Made by a program: the position numbers and the translations under genes. Positions 1 through 8,121 of a stretch of DNA of 30,706 bases are shown here, in pieces. A model generated the notes under the pieces. It ran no database searches, had not been told where the DNA came from, and was given only the letters and a program-made list of their open reading frames with translations. Every line of letters starts with the position of its first letter. The first letter of the stretch is position 1. This stretch comes from a virus, in IMG/VR virus record IMGVR_UViG_3300030329_000806, positions 208-30,913 of that record. One strand, written 5' to 3'.

Positions 1-332
1 CGCTGCCGTGGCTGCCTGGTGGGTTTGCTGTGCCGCTGTTGCAACAGCACGTTCGGCATCCCGCTGGGCCTGGGCCGCGACTTTGGTGGCTTCAGCTTGC
101 CGCTCCTGGCTGGCAATCACTTCATCATTCGCCGTCTTTAAGTCTCCAAGCTTGGCAATAAACCCATCCACACTCTTGCCGGATTCTTCACCCCAGGCGC
201 GGATTTTTTCCTCTAACAGGTCAAACCCTTCAGCGGCTTGCTTGATGCCGATGTCCGCTAATTCCTGGTACGCCTTCTCCAGAACCTCCGCTTCCAGCCC
301 AATGGATTCCAGCGCCGATTGCACATCCCCTG
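1..332. repeat. Left copy of the terminal repeat (matches 30375-30706)
   Basis: Bases 1-332 align without gaps to 30375-30706. I count seven mismatches, at positions 61, 141, 145, 148, 283, 301 and 331. All fall at third codon positions of the tape-measure frame and none changes the protein. This is the signature of a circular or circularly permuted molecule sequenced from a population with strain variation, not of random sequencing error. Confidence 0.92.
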
Positions 333-2346
333 TGACTGCGTTCAGGCGTCGGGTGGCTTTCTCGGCTTCGGATAACCCGCCCGCGTACCGCCTCACGGAT
401 CGGTCGGTCTTTTCAACCGTGCGTTTAACCTGGTGGATCTCACCATCAAGCGCTTCGACCACGTATGAATACTGGTCAGTTCCAATGGTGGAGTAATGGA
501 TGGAATCTGCAAGGCCGTCATGTTCGGCTCGTAGCTGCGCCACAAGATCTGCCGCTTCTTTGGCCGCCATGCCCTGGGCCACCAGGCCGTCATAAACGAT
601 GTTGAACTGTTCGTTCAGCGTCGGCAATGTGGCCTTCGCGAGCGAGTTCGTCAGGCGCTCACTCAGGTCAGTTTCAATATTCAGTTGTTCCAGGGCAGAC
701 TGCGCCGCGCCGATGGCGTCAGTGCGGGCGGCTTCTGCTGCGGCCAGTTCTTGCTCGGCAACTGCCGCCGCTTGCGCTGCTTCTTCCTGGGCCACCTGTG
801 CCTGCACTAGCTCACGGGTTGCATCCGTTTCACCCATCGCCGTTTCTGTGACCGTCGCCGACACATTGGCAAGATCGATCATTTCTTGCCCAAGGTTGCC
901 GTAAGCGTGGCTGGCTGAATCCGTGATGCCGATCATGTCGGTGAAGTTTTGCGTGATGCCCTGCTTCATGTCCTGCACGGTGCTGCCCAGCATGTCGAAG
1001 GCATCGCCCAGCTTCTTGGTTTGGTCATCCCATAACCCCATGGCTTCCCCTGCCTTAGCCACGATGAAGGCTAACGCCCCGACTGCGGCCACCACCGCCA
1101 TCACCTTCAGGGCAATGAGCGCCAGCGGTACGGACATGGCAGAAAACATGGCGATGATCTGGGGTAGCGCCTTGGCTTTCAGTAGCAGCATGGTCTTCAG
1201 CAACAGTTGAAAGGATGTGACGATAGGCGGCAACACAACCGAGGCGATGCCCAGCACGCCCACCAGTGCGCCAAACTTAATGATGTTGTCCTGCAACTTC
1301 GGATTCATGTTGTTGATGGCATCCAGCAGGTTGTTGACATGGGGCAGCAGCTTGGTGCCGAGTTCAATGCCGGTGGCCTTCATCTTGTTGGTCATCTTCT
1401 CGAATTGGCGGCTGGTGCTTTTTTCCATTTCCTCAAAGGCTTTTTGCGCCGCACCCCCAGCCTCGCCCATGTTCTTCACGTTCTGTGCGAAGGCTTCGGC
1501 GTTATCACCCGTAATGCCGAGGATCGCCTGGACGCCTTCGATACTGCCCAACAGCGCCGTCATCTCCGCGATGGAACCACCCGTGGCATCGGTGACAATC
1601 TGGGCGGCCCCTGCCAATCCCAGTTGACTGACCGCCAGTTCCCCAGACTCAAACCCCTGCCGCCTGAAGATCGCGGTGAGATCATCGCTGTCCTTGGTTA
1701 GCCCCTGGATGGCGGCCCGTAGCTGCGTGGTGGCAACCGTGGTGGGCGTTCCCTGGGCCGTGATGGTCGCCATTGCTGCCGATATCTCTTCAAAGGCCAC
1801 GCCCGCCGCGTTCGCAAGCGGAGCCACGTTGAACATAGCCCCCGACAATTGGGCGAAGTCGGTCTTCCCAGCCTTTACGGTCGCGAACATGACATCTGCC
1901 GCCTGTTGTGCGTCGATGTTCTGCCCTGCAAACGCATTCATAACGGTCGTGAGGCCGTCAACCGCCGTCTCGGTATCTGTGACACCACCGATAGCGGCCT
2001 TGCTTGCAATCTCCAGAAATTCAAGGGCGCTTTGACCGGCAGGAACTCCGGCGCTGATCGCCTGGTACATCGCACCCGTAGCTTCCACCGCATCAATGCC
2101 CAGCGACTTGGACAGATCCAACACATCCTGCTTGACGGCATCCAGGTTCTCGGACACCTCGGGCGTCAGGGTGGCAACCTCCCGCATCCCCTTATCAAAG
2201 TCCGCAGCCATCTTGACCGATGCCCCAGCCACGCCAATGGCGGCCACGCCCACCAGGTTCAGCGCCTTGGTTGCTTTGCCCAGGGCATTGCTGGCGTTGT
2301 CCTTGGCATTGATCAGGATTTGCAGTTCAGATTTGCCTACCGCCAT
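1..2346 (-). CDS. Tail tape measure protein, N-terminal part (runs off the left edge)
   Basis: This is the N-terminal 782 codons of the tape measure protein, which sets tail length and fills the tail tube. The frame is open from the ATG at 2346 to base 1 and resumes in the same frame at 30374 once the end repeat is overlapped, giving about 944 aa in total. Residues 1-330 resemble the TP901-type tape-measure core, rich in Ala and Gly (for example GVPAGQSALEF near 101). Residues about 356-435 form a long hydrophobic stretch of several potential membrane segments, and Ala/Gln/Glu-rich coiled coil follows. The ATG overlaps the stop of the upstream tail-chaperone extension (TGATG), with AAGGAG about 12 bases upstream. 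Position directly after the chaperones is standard for this gene. The identity is secure; the exact total length depends on circular closure. Confidence 0.93.
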   Translation of the reverse strand, partial: MAVGKSELQILINAKDNASNALGKATKALNLVGVAAIGVAGASVKMAADFDKGMREVATLTPEVSENLDAVKQDVLDLSKSLGIDAVEATGAMYQAISAGVPAGQSALEFLEIASKAAIGGVTDTETAVDGLTTVMNAFAGQNIDAQQAADVMFATVKAGKTDFAQLSGAMFNVAPLANAAGVAFEEISAAMATITAQGTPTTVATTQLRAAIQGLTKDSDDLTAIFRRQGFESGELAVSQLGLAGAAQIVTDATGGSIAEMTALLGSIEGVQAILGITGDNAEAFAQNVKNMGEAGGAAQKAFEEMEKSTSRQFEKMTNKMKATGIELGTKLLPHVNNLLDAINNMNPKLQDNIIKFGALVGVLGIASVVLPPIVTSFQLLLKTMLLLKAKALPQIIAMFSAMSVPLALIALKVMAVVAAVGALAFIVAKAGEAMGLWDDQTKKLGDAFDMLGSTVQDMKQGITQNFTDMIGITDSASHAYGNLGQEMIDLANVSATVTETAMGETDATRELVQAQVAQEEAAQAAAVAEQELAAAEAARTDAIGAAQSALEQLNIETDLSERLTNSLAKATLPTLNEQFNIVYDGLVAQGMAAKEAADLVAQLRAEHDGLADSIHYSTIGTDQYSYVVEALDGEIHQVKRTVEKTDRSVRRYAGGLSEAEKATRRLNAVTGDVQSALESIGLEAEVLEKAYQELADIGIKQAAEGFDLLEEKIRAWGEESGKSVDGFIAKLGDLKTANDEVIASQERQAEATKVAAQAQRDAERAVATAAQQTHQAATAA

Positions 2347-2567
2347 CAGGGGTTATTGCTCCTTGCGTCACGCTTGGCCCAGCGTTCCTCGGTCTTCTGG
2401 TGTTCCGTTTCTGCCTTCATCACCATGAGCCAGCCATCAATGACCGCCGCAGGCGTTCGGCAGAACTCCCGCCATGACACGTTCATACGCTGGCACAGCA
2501 GCAACGGCATCAGTTCTTGCGGCCATCCGGCACTCCCGAGGTAGTGGCCTCGTAGCGCCCGTTCAAC
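2346..2567 (-). CDS. Tail assembly chaperone frameshift extension (gpGT-like)
   Basis: This frame is the minus-one continuation of the upstream chaperone. After slippage on GGGAAAG at 2573-2567, reading resumes at base 2567. It adds 73 residues (starting VERALRG and ending SNNP) before the TGA that overlaps the tape-measure ATG. The fused product would be about 203 aa, 130 from the first gene plus 73. An internal ATG at 2510 overlaps the first gene's stop (TGATG) and could alternatively start a separate 54-aa protein. Fusion proteins of this kind (lambda gpG-GT and many analogues) bind the tape measure and recruit tail-tube subunits. The same heptamer in the same frame phase as lambda makes the fusion the better reading. 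Confidence 0.8.
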   Translation of the reverse strand, partial: VERALRGHYLGSAGWPQELMPLLLCQRMNVSWREFCRTPAAVIDGWLMVMKAETEHQKTEERWAKRDARSNNP

Positions 2568-2956
2568 TTTCCCGCTTCTTCTTCAGACCAGCAATTGAGC
2601 CGAATGATTTCTCGGCCCAGCCACTTGGCGGTTCGATCATCCAGCATGGCCTTGTTCTGCTCGGTCAGATCCTGTTCATACGACCAGGTAGCCAGCCCGT
2701 ACTTGAGCAGCGTTCCAAGATCGTATTCATCCAGCGGGTCATCGGATGTCGGGGTGGCCGTCGCATCCTCAGCCCGTTGCGGCAGCGCGGCCATGATGTC
2801 TGGGTCAATCCCTTCCATCACCGCGAATGACCGCCGTGTGCGGGCCAATTGGGCTTCGTCACGTTCCGGCCACGCCAGGAGCCGAAGGCCAAAGGTGGCC
2901 CCAGGCTCCCAGGGTGGTGAGACTTCTACCGGATGCTCATGGTTAATCAGTGCCAT
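2510..2956 (-). CDS. Tail assembly chaperone, first frame (gpG-like)
   Basis: This 148-aa acidic protein starts MALINHEHPVEV and lies between the tail tube gene and the tape measure. That is the fixed position of the gpG-type tail assembly chaperone, which is not part of the mature virion but escorts the tape measure during tail assembly. A strong Shine-Dalgarno (AAGGAGG) sits just upstream of the ATG. A slippery GGGAAAG near codon 130 lets a fraction of ribosomes shift to the -1 frame and make the longer fusion. Assignment rests on position, size and the frameshift signal more than on sequence recognition. Confidence 0.8.
   Translation of the reverse strand: MALINHEHPVEVSPPWEPGATFGLRLLAWPERDEAQLARTRRSFAVMEGIDPDIMAALPQRAEDATATPTSDDPLDEYDLGTLLKYGLATWSYEQDLTEQNKAMLDDRTAKWLGREIIRLNCWSEEEAGKLNGRYEATTSGVPDGRKN
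2567..2573 (-). promoter_or_regulatory. Programmed -1 ribosomal frameshift site GGGAAAG
   Basis: On the minus strand the heptamer reads G GGA AAG in the chaperone frame, the phase used for tandem slippage. Lambda uses this same heptamer between genes G and T. The minus-one frame stays open from here to the tape-measure start. Confidence 0.8.
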
Positions 2957-2977
2957 TTTGTTCCCTCCTTAAAATGG

Positions 2978-4024
2978 CTAAGCCGGAAAGCTGGTGAGCT
3001 TGTTTTGCACGACATATTCGACATCCTGACCGGAGGTCGAATCGTACTGGCTGACAAGGTGCAGGCTGACCACGCTGTTGCCATCGCGATCTGCCCCGAT
3101 GTCCTGCATGGAGTCATCCGCGTGAACGAACGAACCCTTGAGGTCAATGTTGTGGTATCGCCCGCTGTCAGGCGATGCGAACGCCGCACCCTGTAACCGA
3201 AGCTGAATGAACCGCTTGCTGCCCAGAGCCTTGGCCGCCAGTTCTGTCTCGTACAGGTTCGAGCCGCCCGTGTCCAGCGTGGCCTGTATCACCAGGTCCG
3301 TGGTTCGTGTTTGCGGTTCAACGCCCGCAAAATCAAGCGCATCCCTGTTCTGGAGATAATACTGCGGCATCACCAAGGCCGACTGGCCCCAGGTGAATCC
3401 GTAGACCTGACCGTTGATATTCGTGTTGCCCAGGTTGGCCCATGTGGTGTCAAGGGTCATCATCCAGCGCAGGTTCGATGCGAACTCCACGGCTGGAAGC
3501 GCGATGCCACTGGTGTACGTGGACTGGACACTTTTCCTGGCATCCATTGACCACGTGATCTGCGGTAGGGCGTCTACACCACCCGTAATCTCGAACGATG
3601 TGGTTACGCCGAACGGTGCCTCGATCTCCTGCTTGGTCGATCCATCATCCACCACCATCTCAATGGTGTACGGGTCAACACTGGGCGCAGTCTGGCTGGG
3701 CGCGAACGTCCACAGCCTGGCTTCGCCTGTGCCTGGTGTGGATGGCGTTACCCCACCCTTGACGCCGGACAACAGCGGCAACAGCACCTGGTTAAAGTCG
3801 AGGTCTGTCGAGATCTCAAGCTGCGAGGCTTCTCGGGTTAGCACGGGCGATGTTGCGGACCTTGCCAGGGTGCCGCTCAGTTGCCCCTCGAACATCTCCT
3901 GAGTCTGCATGTGGCGATAGGTGCCACTCTTGGTCAATATGCGCCGTGTGGCGGCCACAGCCGTCCCATCGGTGCTTTCCTTGCCCACCTGGATGAGCGT
4001 CAGGGGTTGTAGTCCTGCGGCCAT
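2978..4024 (-). CDS. Major tail (tube) protein
   Basis: This 348-aa protein is predicted to polymerise into the tail tube. It opens MAAGLQPLTLIQVGKES and is rich in Thr, Ser, Asp and alternating beta-type sequence, with repeated STDLDF / QITWSMDAR / LVIQATLDTGG strand patterns. These are common in larger siphovirus tube proteins that carry an extra surface domain. It sits between the tail-completion genes and the tail chaperones, the expected slot. AGGAG lies about 10 bases before the ATG. The call is from length, composition and position; no catalytic motif is expected. Confidence 0.8.
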   Translation of the reverse strand: MAAGLQPLTLIQVGKESTDGTAVAATRRILTKSGTYRHMQTQEMFEGQLSGTLARSATSPVLTREASQLEISTDLDFNQVLLPLLSGVKGGVTPSTPGTGEARLWTFAPSQTAPSVDPYTIEMVVDDGSTKQEIEAPFGVTTSFEITGGVDALPQITWSMDARKSVQSTYTSGIALPAVEFASNLRWMMTLDTTWANLGNTNINGQVYGFTWGQSALVMPQYYLQNRDALDFAGVEPQTRTTDLVIQATLDTGGSNLYETELAAKALGSKRFIQLRLQGAAFASPDSGRYHNIDLKGSFVHADDSMQDIGADRDGNSVVSLHLVSQYDSTSGQDVEYVVQNKLTSFPA

Positions 4025-4026
4025 AG

Positions 4027-4188
4027 TTATTTATCTCCTGCGGCTTGTTTCTTAGCCGATTCTTTCTTGTACAGGTCGGACGCTTCGACGGCCTCCTGAA
4101 TACCTAACTCTTTAACCTCTTTATCGCTGAGGTCACGCGCTGGAACACCAGGGATGAAGTCCCCATTGCCCATGTATTTCCAAGCCAT
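4027..4188 (-). CDS. Small conserved-looking virion-module protein, 53 aa
   Basis: This short frame starts MAWKYMGNGDFIPGVPARDL and ends in a Lys-rich tail (KKQAAGDK). Two adjacent ATG codons are available; the second, at 4188, is five bases from a perfect AGGAGG and is preferred over the first, which would be only two bases away. The stop is three bases from the tail-tube ATG, so the two are coupled. Small proteins with an FIPGVPARDL-like segment occur next to head-tail genes in other phages, as far as I recall, but no function is known to me. Confidence 0.75.
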   Translation of the reverse strand: MAWKYMGNGDFIPGVPARDLSDKEVKELGIQEAVEASDLYKKESAKKQAAGDK

Positions 4189-4199
4189 CATTACCTCCT

Positions 4200-4649
4200 T
4201 TAGGTGATGGATACCGCCGCTTTGAGTTCAACATCTAGCAGCAAATCGAGGCCAATATAATCAACGCCAGCCCACGACAACACGCCCAGCGTGGGGTCAC
4301 TGCCCCTCAGGATGCTCTGGTTCACAGCCCCATCCAGCGTCACGTCAGCGTTCTGGGCCGTGATGATGGCGTTCATGTAACTGGAAGCAATGTCAGCCGC
4401 TCGGTCCTGGTCGGAATCGTGAACAATCAACTGCATCCGTATGGTGTAAAACAAGATCCGCAGTGAGATGTCCAGTTCCTGGCTGGTCAGCGTCCATGTA
4501 TTGAGGAAGCAAGGCGTGTCAGGCAGCGCCGAACTCATCGGCGGGGTGTATTTGTACGCCCGCTTGATGCTGCTGCTCACAGGGGCCGTGATGCTCAAGC
4601 CTTCTTGTAGGGTCACCAGGTTGGTCAGGGCCGTTCGGATATCAGCCAT
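4200..4649 (-). CDS. Tail terminator / tail-completion-like protein
   Basis: This 149-aa protein starts at the ATG at 4649, which overlaps the stop of the gp10-like gene (TGATG). A further upstream in-frame start would lie inside that gene and lacks a ribosome site. The sequence begins MADIRTALTNLVTLQEGL and has the alternating pattern LDISLRILFYTIRMQLIVHD, consistent with the alpha/beta fold of siphovirus tail terminators that cap the tube and join it to the head. Position between the gp10-like protein and the tail tube gene matches. The family match is inferred from position and length. Confidence 0.68.
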   Translation of the reverse strand: MADIRTALTNLVTLQEGLSITAPVSSSIKRAYKYTPPMSSALPDTPCFLNTWTLTSQELDISLRILFYTIRMQLIVHDSDQDRAADIASSYMNAIITAQNADVTLDGAVNQSILRGSDPTLGVLSWAGVDYIGLDLLLDVELKAAVSIT

Positions 4650-5122
4650 CAGCCGACCCACCCGCCGCCAAACCGCTCGGCCACTTTCTTTTCCAGCAGT
4701 TTCATCTGGAACGGCATCTTAATGACAATGGCTTGATGGGCCGCCTTCATAAAGAACCGGCCCTTGATGCCGCGCCGTGCGATGGCTCGGGCCACCACGA
4801 AGGCCAGGTTGGGATTGCCCAGCTTGCGCCGCGCCCAGCCACGTAAGGCGTTTGGTGGTGGCATCCGCGCCCCTTTACGCCGTCCATACTCCACCGGCAT
4901 GGCGTACGCCTTCATGCTGTAAATGCGGGCGCTCATGGGCTTGGCCTCGCTGTGGATGCTGCGCCGCAATGCCCCCGTGTCGCGGGGCGCTCGTTGCTTG
5001 GCGGTGCGTTCTCCAATGACTGCGATGGCCTGAAACATTTCAGCCATCGGCTCACGGTAGATTTGCGGCACCAGTTTGCGCTTCAGGGAATCCAGCCCTG
5101 TCATGTCGATGTCGTACTTCAT
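4649..5122 (-). CDS. HK97 gp10-like head-tail joining protein
   Basis: This 157-aa basic protein has the recognisable gp10-type layout. It has an N-terminal helix (MTGLDSLKRKL), the motif RAPRDTGALRRSIHSE near residues 45-58, which is the family hallmark (P-x-D-T-G-x-L-R-x-S), and a C-terminal basic helical region. The protein acts at the head-tail interface. Its ATG overlaps the stop of the connector gene (TAATG) and its own stop overlaps the next ATG, so it is translated within a coupled string. Confidence 0.85.
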   Translation of the reverse strand: MKYDIDMTGLDSLKRKLVPQIYREPMAEMFQAIAVIGERTAKQRAPRDTGALRRSIHSEAKPMSARIYSMKAYAMPVEYGRRKGARMPPPNALRGWARRKLGNPNLAFVVARAIARRGIKGRFFMKAAHQAIVIKMPFQMKLLEKKVAERFGGGWVG

Positions 5123-5739
5123 TAGAACAGGGACCGTTTCGCGTACACGTTCATCAGGGCGCTGACAATCTCCTGGGCCTGTCGGCTCGTTTCCAGCGTT
5201 GTCTCGGTGCCGATGTTGACGCTACGGGTGGCCCGTGGTGTCTCAAGGCGCAGGATGCCGGTCAGTTGCACGCAGGCCCGCTCAATCGCTGACGGCACAC
5301 TGGGCCAGCCGAACTTTCCCTTCACCTCTACGCGATGATTCCCCCATGAATCCTTGGTGGACCAGGATGGAATGAACAGTTCCATGTAGGGGCCAGGTTC
5401 CGGCCCATCGGCGGCGTTACGTGGCAGCAGTTCATAGTCTGTGGACGCCCAGGCATCCTCATCAGAGAAGCTGCCGTCATCATCGGTGTCCACCTTGATG
5501 TGGTTGACCGACACCAGGTCATCAATGAACAGGGACTTGGGTTGATTGGAATATTGGGTGGCCTGGTAGACCCGCTCAACATTGGCCGCATCGGTGGTAA
5601 AGAACCGCCCGAGTTTGCGTTCCATGTACCGGCTGACGGCGGTGAGGTCACTGAGAATCTCGGCATCCTCAGCCGTGTCGGACTTGTCGAGCATGGCGCG
5701 GTACGTAGCCGCGCTTGCATATGCGTCTGTAACTGCCAC
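5122..5739 (-). CDS. Head-tail connector protein (gp6-like adaptor)
   Basis: This 205-aa protein begins at a GTG (5739) seven bases after GGGAG. The N-terminal helical part (ATYRAMLDKSDTAEDAEILSDL and a helix ending in MERKLGRFF) and the following strands resemble connector proteins that form a ring under the portal. The later segment FGWPSVPSAIERACVQLTG is common in this family. It follows the capsid region and precedes the gp10-like gene, the usual gene order. Confidence 0.78.
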   Translation of the reverse strand: MAVTDAYASAATYRAMLDKSDTAEDAEILSDLTAVSRYMERKLGRFFTTDAANVERVYQATQYSNQPKSLFIDDLVSVNHIKVDTDDDGSFSDEDAWASTDYELLPRNAADGPEPGPYMELFIPSWSTKDSWGNHRVEVKGKFGWPSVPSAIERACVQLTGILRLETPRATRSVNIGTETTLETSRQAQEIVSALMNVYAKRSLF

Positions 5740-5833
5740 TTGCTAGCTCCCGCGTAGGCGTTAAAGCCAGCAACCGACGTGCAGGGGAGGGATCTACACG
5801 CCGGTTACTGGAAAAGTTCTGATAGCAACCATC
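5740..5833 (-). other. Short intergenic gap with a hairpin
   Basis: This 94-base gap holds an imperfect 8-bp stem (CCGGCGTG with CACGTCGG, one G-T pair) around a 15-base loop on the minus strand, with no T tract. A 12-codon frame in it ends in the same VTGV-stop as the major capsid gene. I see no supportable gene here. Confidence 0.4.
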
Positions 5834-6136
5834 TCAGGCCGCTGACGTTTCTGCGATGTAGGTGAGGTCGTCGCCTGCGTTGTCGCAGATGCGATACAAC
5901 AGATTCAGGTTTGAGATGTGCAGCGTGATTTCATCACCCGCATCCAACTCGATACCTGTGGTGGCGTCAGTGGACGCATCAACCTTCGTGACCCCCGCCC
6001 CGCCCAAATAGACGTTTCCCGCGTTGCCGTAAACGGCTTTGAGCGTGACGCGGTTGCACGGAATGTCCGGCAACTGGGCAGCCGAGGCCGACCCAGCAAG
6101 CTCACCCGAGACAATCTTGGTGTTGAGTATCGCCAT
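5834..6136 (-). CDS. Small beta-rich virion-module protein, 100 aa
   Basis: The start chosen is the ATG at 6136, which overlaps the previous stop (TAATG); a longer frame exists but would run into that gene. The protein has short alternating strands and Gly/Asp turns (NVYLGGAGVTKV, TTGIELDAGDEITLHI, DDLTYIA). This suggests a compact beta-sandwich, as in capsid decoration or minor head proteins. It lies in the head gene block. I do not recognise a named family, so decoration protein is only an inference from fold-like pattern and position. Confidence 0.72.
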   Translation of the reverse strand: MAILNTKIVSGELAGSASAAQLPDIPCNRVTLKAVYGNAGNVYLGGAGVTKVDASTDATTGIELDAGDEITLHISNLNLLYRICDNAGDDLTYIAETSAA

Positions 6137-6546
6137 TATGCGAACGTTATCGCGTCGGACACGATGACCAAACCCGTCGGCGCAAGGATGCACAGGTATA
6201 CGGTCCTGGCACCGGAATGCGTCATCGTGATCTGGCAGCTTCCGCTGTCATTGGTCTGCCATCGTGCAGACTTGGACGTACTGAACTGGAAATGCAAATT
6301 GCCATCGCCACCGTCTGCCCAGCCGCCACTTAGCGCGGTTGAAGTCTGTCCTTCACCATCACTGGCTTCGGATAGATAGGCGTCGAATACGACTGGCAAT
6401 GCCAGCGCCTCGGAGTACCCGAGGATCTCCACCTTGACGGTGATGGCGTTGGCACTTTCGGTTCCTATGGTGAAGGTCACGTCGTTCCAGGGCGGGATCG
6501 ACGCACCGGCGGCCTGCGCCGCTGTGATCATTGGTATGACGGCCAT
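6136..6546 (-). CDS. Hypothetical head-module protein, 136 aa, beta-rich
   Basis: It starts MAVIPMITAAQAAG. The body is alternating hydrophobic strands (VTFTIGTESANAITVKVEIL) and ends in ARTVYLCILAPTGLVIVSDAITFA. The pattern resembles an immunoglobulin-like or fibronectin-like domain, a fold often displayed on capsids or tails. Its ATG directly follows the stop of the AT-hook-like gene and its own stop overlaps the next ATG. Function unknown; virion surface or accessory role inferred from position. Confidence 0.72.
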   Translation of the reverse strand: MAVIPMITAAQAAGASIPPWNDVTFTIGTESANAITVKVEILGYSEALALPVVFDAYLSEASDGEGQTSTALSGGWADGGDGNLHFQFSTSKSARWQTNDSGSCQITMTHSGARTVYLCILAPTGLVIVSDAITFA

Positions 6547-6837
6547 TTATTTCTTCTTTCTCGGTCGGCCCCGCTTGCGGGGTTTAGGTTCTGCTTTGGC
6601 CTTCGCCTCGGCTTGCTTTGGTTTCGGTTTCGATTCCTTGACGCTGGCATCCAGTTGGGCAGCCACGCCAAGAGCCTGTACGTCAGCAGCGTTCAGCGTT
6701 CGCCCAGCTTCCGCTAGCAATCGCCCGTCCTGCTGGCCGGACTCCCCGATCAGGGAACCATCGTCGGCCACTACCACCCGCTCATCGAATGTGTAGGTGC
6801 GCTTGGCTCCGGTCCCCTTGATGTTGACTCTTAGCAT
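6547..6837 (-). CDS. Small head-module protein with a basic AT-hook-like tail
   Basis: This 96-aa protein has an ordinary N-terminal half (MLRVNIKGTGAKRTYTFDE). After residue 68 it becomes a Lys/Pro/Ala-rich tail ending KPRKRGRPRKKK. The core R-G-R-P (89-92) flanked by basic residues is the consensus of the AT-hook, which binds the minor groove of DNA. AGGAGG stands in the short gap after the capsid gene. A DNA-facing capsid-interior role is an inference. Low-complexity basic tails can also arise without DNA-specific function. Confidence 0.7.
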   Translation of the reverse strand: MLRVNIKGTGAKRTYTFDERVVVADDGSLIGESGQQDGRLLAEAGRTLNAADVQALGVAAQLDASVKESKPKPKQAEAKAKAEPKPRKRGRPRKKK

Positions 6838-6856
6838 GACTGCCCTCCTAAATTCC

Positions 6857-8119
6857 TTAGACGCCGGTTACGGTTGCAAGGGCGCTGGCTCGGAACCAGG
6901 CAATGGCAACACGCATGGTGGCCCTAATTGTGACTTCGCCTTCGGTGAACTGTGTGCCAGTCCAGCCAGTTTCGATGTCAACGCCGCGCCGGACAAACAA
7001 CCCTGCATAACCCTGAAGGTCACCCAGGCTGATCGTGTTCTCGGTGGCAGCGGTTGTTTCAGTGACCGGAATCCCGAACACTGACACAGGGGCTGCAACG
7101 GCTGGCGAGCCGTAGATGTACTGGCCGTTGGAATCCCGAAGCAATCGGATGGCTTCCCAGTCCGATGGATGCACGAACACGGCTGTGGGGTTCGCAAACC
7201 CAACAGCGCGGCACTTGCGGATGCTCTTGTAAATGGCATCCGGTGTCGGGTCACTGCCTTTGGCCGTGGTGTTGATGCCGGAGACGTTGTTGAGGCCTTC
7301 GAGGTTCGGCGCTGAGCCATTCCCCGACAGCAACTGGGAATCAAGCCTTGCCCGCAGCATATAGCTGAGGCGCTGGTTGATGTAGTCCCGAACACCGGAC
7401 ACATCGGCAAGCTGCTCATCGGTCACTGGCAACGCAACCGCGATTTTGCGAACCGTGCTGGTTGTCTCGGTGAGGGCAAGGGCTGCTTCTCCAAAGCTGG
7501 CTCCCTCTGCGGCCTCCGCTGCGTTGTTGGTGAACGTACTCTCCAACATGTAGACAATGGCGGCTTGATCTGTGTTGAAGAATGGAATCTGGTCAGCAAC
7601 TGCGATGGGCCGCTGGGCCGACAGGACGGCATCCGGCAATCGAAGATTCTGAGGCGCCCATCCAGCGGATGTCGTCATCAAGGTCTTCAACTCGTGGGCG
7701 TCCAGGTCCATTGTGGATGTCTGGCTACCACCGTTGCGGTAGGACTTGTAAGCCTCAGACTCAACGTAGAAGTCACCGAACCCCTTGAGGCGTTGTGGGC
7801 CTTCGGGCTGTGGTGGCGTCCAGACTGGCTCAGTGCGCTCGGCCTGGAGCTTCTTCATGTTCTCGTGCTGCTTGGTGGCTTTGCGCTGTTCGTGGACCCA
7901 TTCGCCGAGGTCATGGACTTCAGCGTTGAGGTTCTGGACATGCTCGGCCACTTCGTGCGGCTCACAGGGCTTCCCACCCAGGGACTTGATCTGGCTGTAG
8001 TCGTACTGGTCGCCGTTCTTAGCTTCCGCAAACAGGGCGGCTAGCTCGTCAGTCTTGGCGCTGTACTTCTCGCTACCTTCGCGAAGGCTAGGCGGCGGGG
8101 TGAAATTGTCAGAAGGCAT
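6857..8119 (-). CDS. Major capsid protein, HK97 fold
   Basis: This 420-aa protein has the typical two-part build. Residues 1 to about 115 are charged and helical (a delta or scaffold domain, normally removed by the prohead protease). From about 145 onward the HK97 core follows, including the segments PLP-like ALPVTDEQLADVSG, INQRLSYMLRARLDSQLLSGNGS and NPTAVFVHPSDWEAIRLLRD, the last being very characteristic. It is the next gene after the protease, with GGCAGGAG inside the end of the protease gene as its ribosome site. The shell forms from many copies of the cleaved core. Confidence 0.95.
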   Translation of the reverse strand: MPSDNFTPPPSLREGSEKYSAKTDELAALFAEAKNGDQYDYSQIKSLGGKPCEPHEVAEHVQNLNAEVHDLGEWVHEQRKATKQHENMKKLQAERTEPVWTPPQPEGPQRLKGFGDFYVESEAYKSYRNGGSQTSTMDLDAHELKTLMTTSAGWAPQNLRLPDAVLSAQRPIAVADQIPFFNTDQAAIVYMLESTFTNNAAEAAEGASFGEAALALTETTSTVRKIAVALPVTDEQLADVSGVRDYINQRLSYMLRARLDSQLLSGNGSAPNLEGLNNVSGINTTAKGSDPTPDAIYKSIRKCRAVGFANPTAVFVHPSDWEAIRLLRDSNGQYIYGSPAVAAPVSVFGIPVTETTAATENTISLGDLQGYAGLFVRRGVDIETGWTGTQFTEGEVTIRATMRVAIAWFRASALATVTGV

Positions 8120-8121
8120 AG

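Noticed and set aside
1849-2544. Open frame of 231 codons on the plus strand
   Set aside because: It is antisense to the tape measure and tail chaperone genes, has no ribosome site of note and no recognisable protein features. Other long plus-strand frames (for example 23761-24345, 28625-29251, 13558-14100) are rejected for the same reason.
5798-5833. 12-codon frame ending VTGV, like the capsid protein end
   Set aside because: Eleven shared bases are suggestive of a duplicated capsid 3' end, but too short to call; possibly chance.
6868-7419. 183-codon minus-strand frame inside the capsid gene
   Set aside because: Its composition (Ser/Arg/Pro/Thr-rich) is that of a frame-shifted shadow, and the capsid frame is certain.
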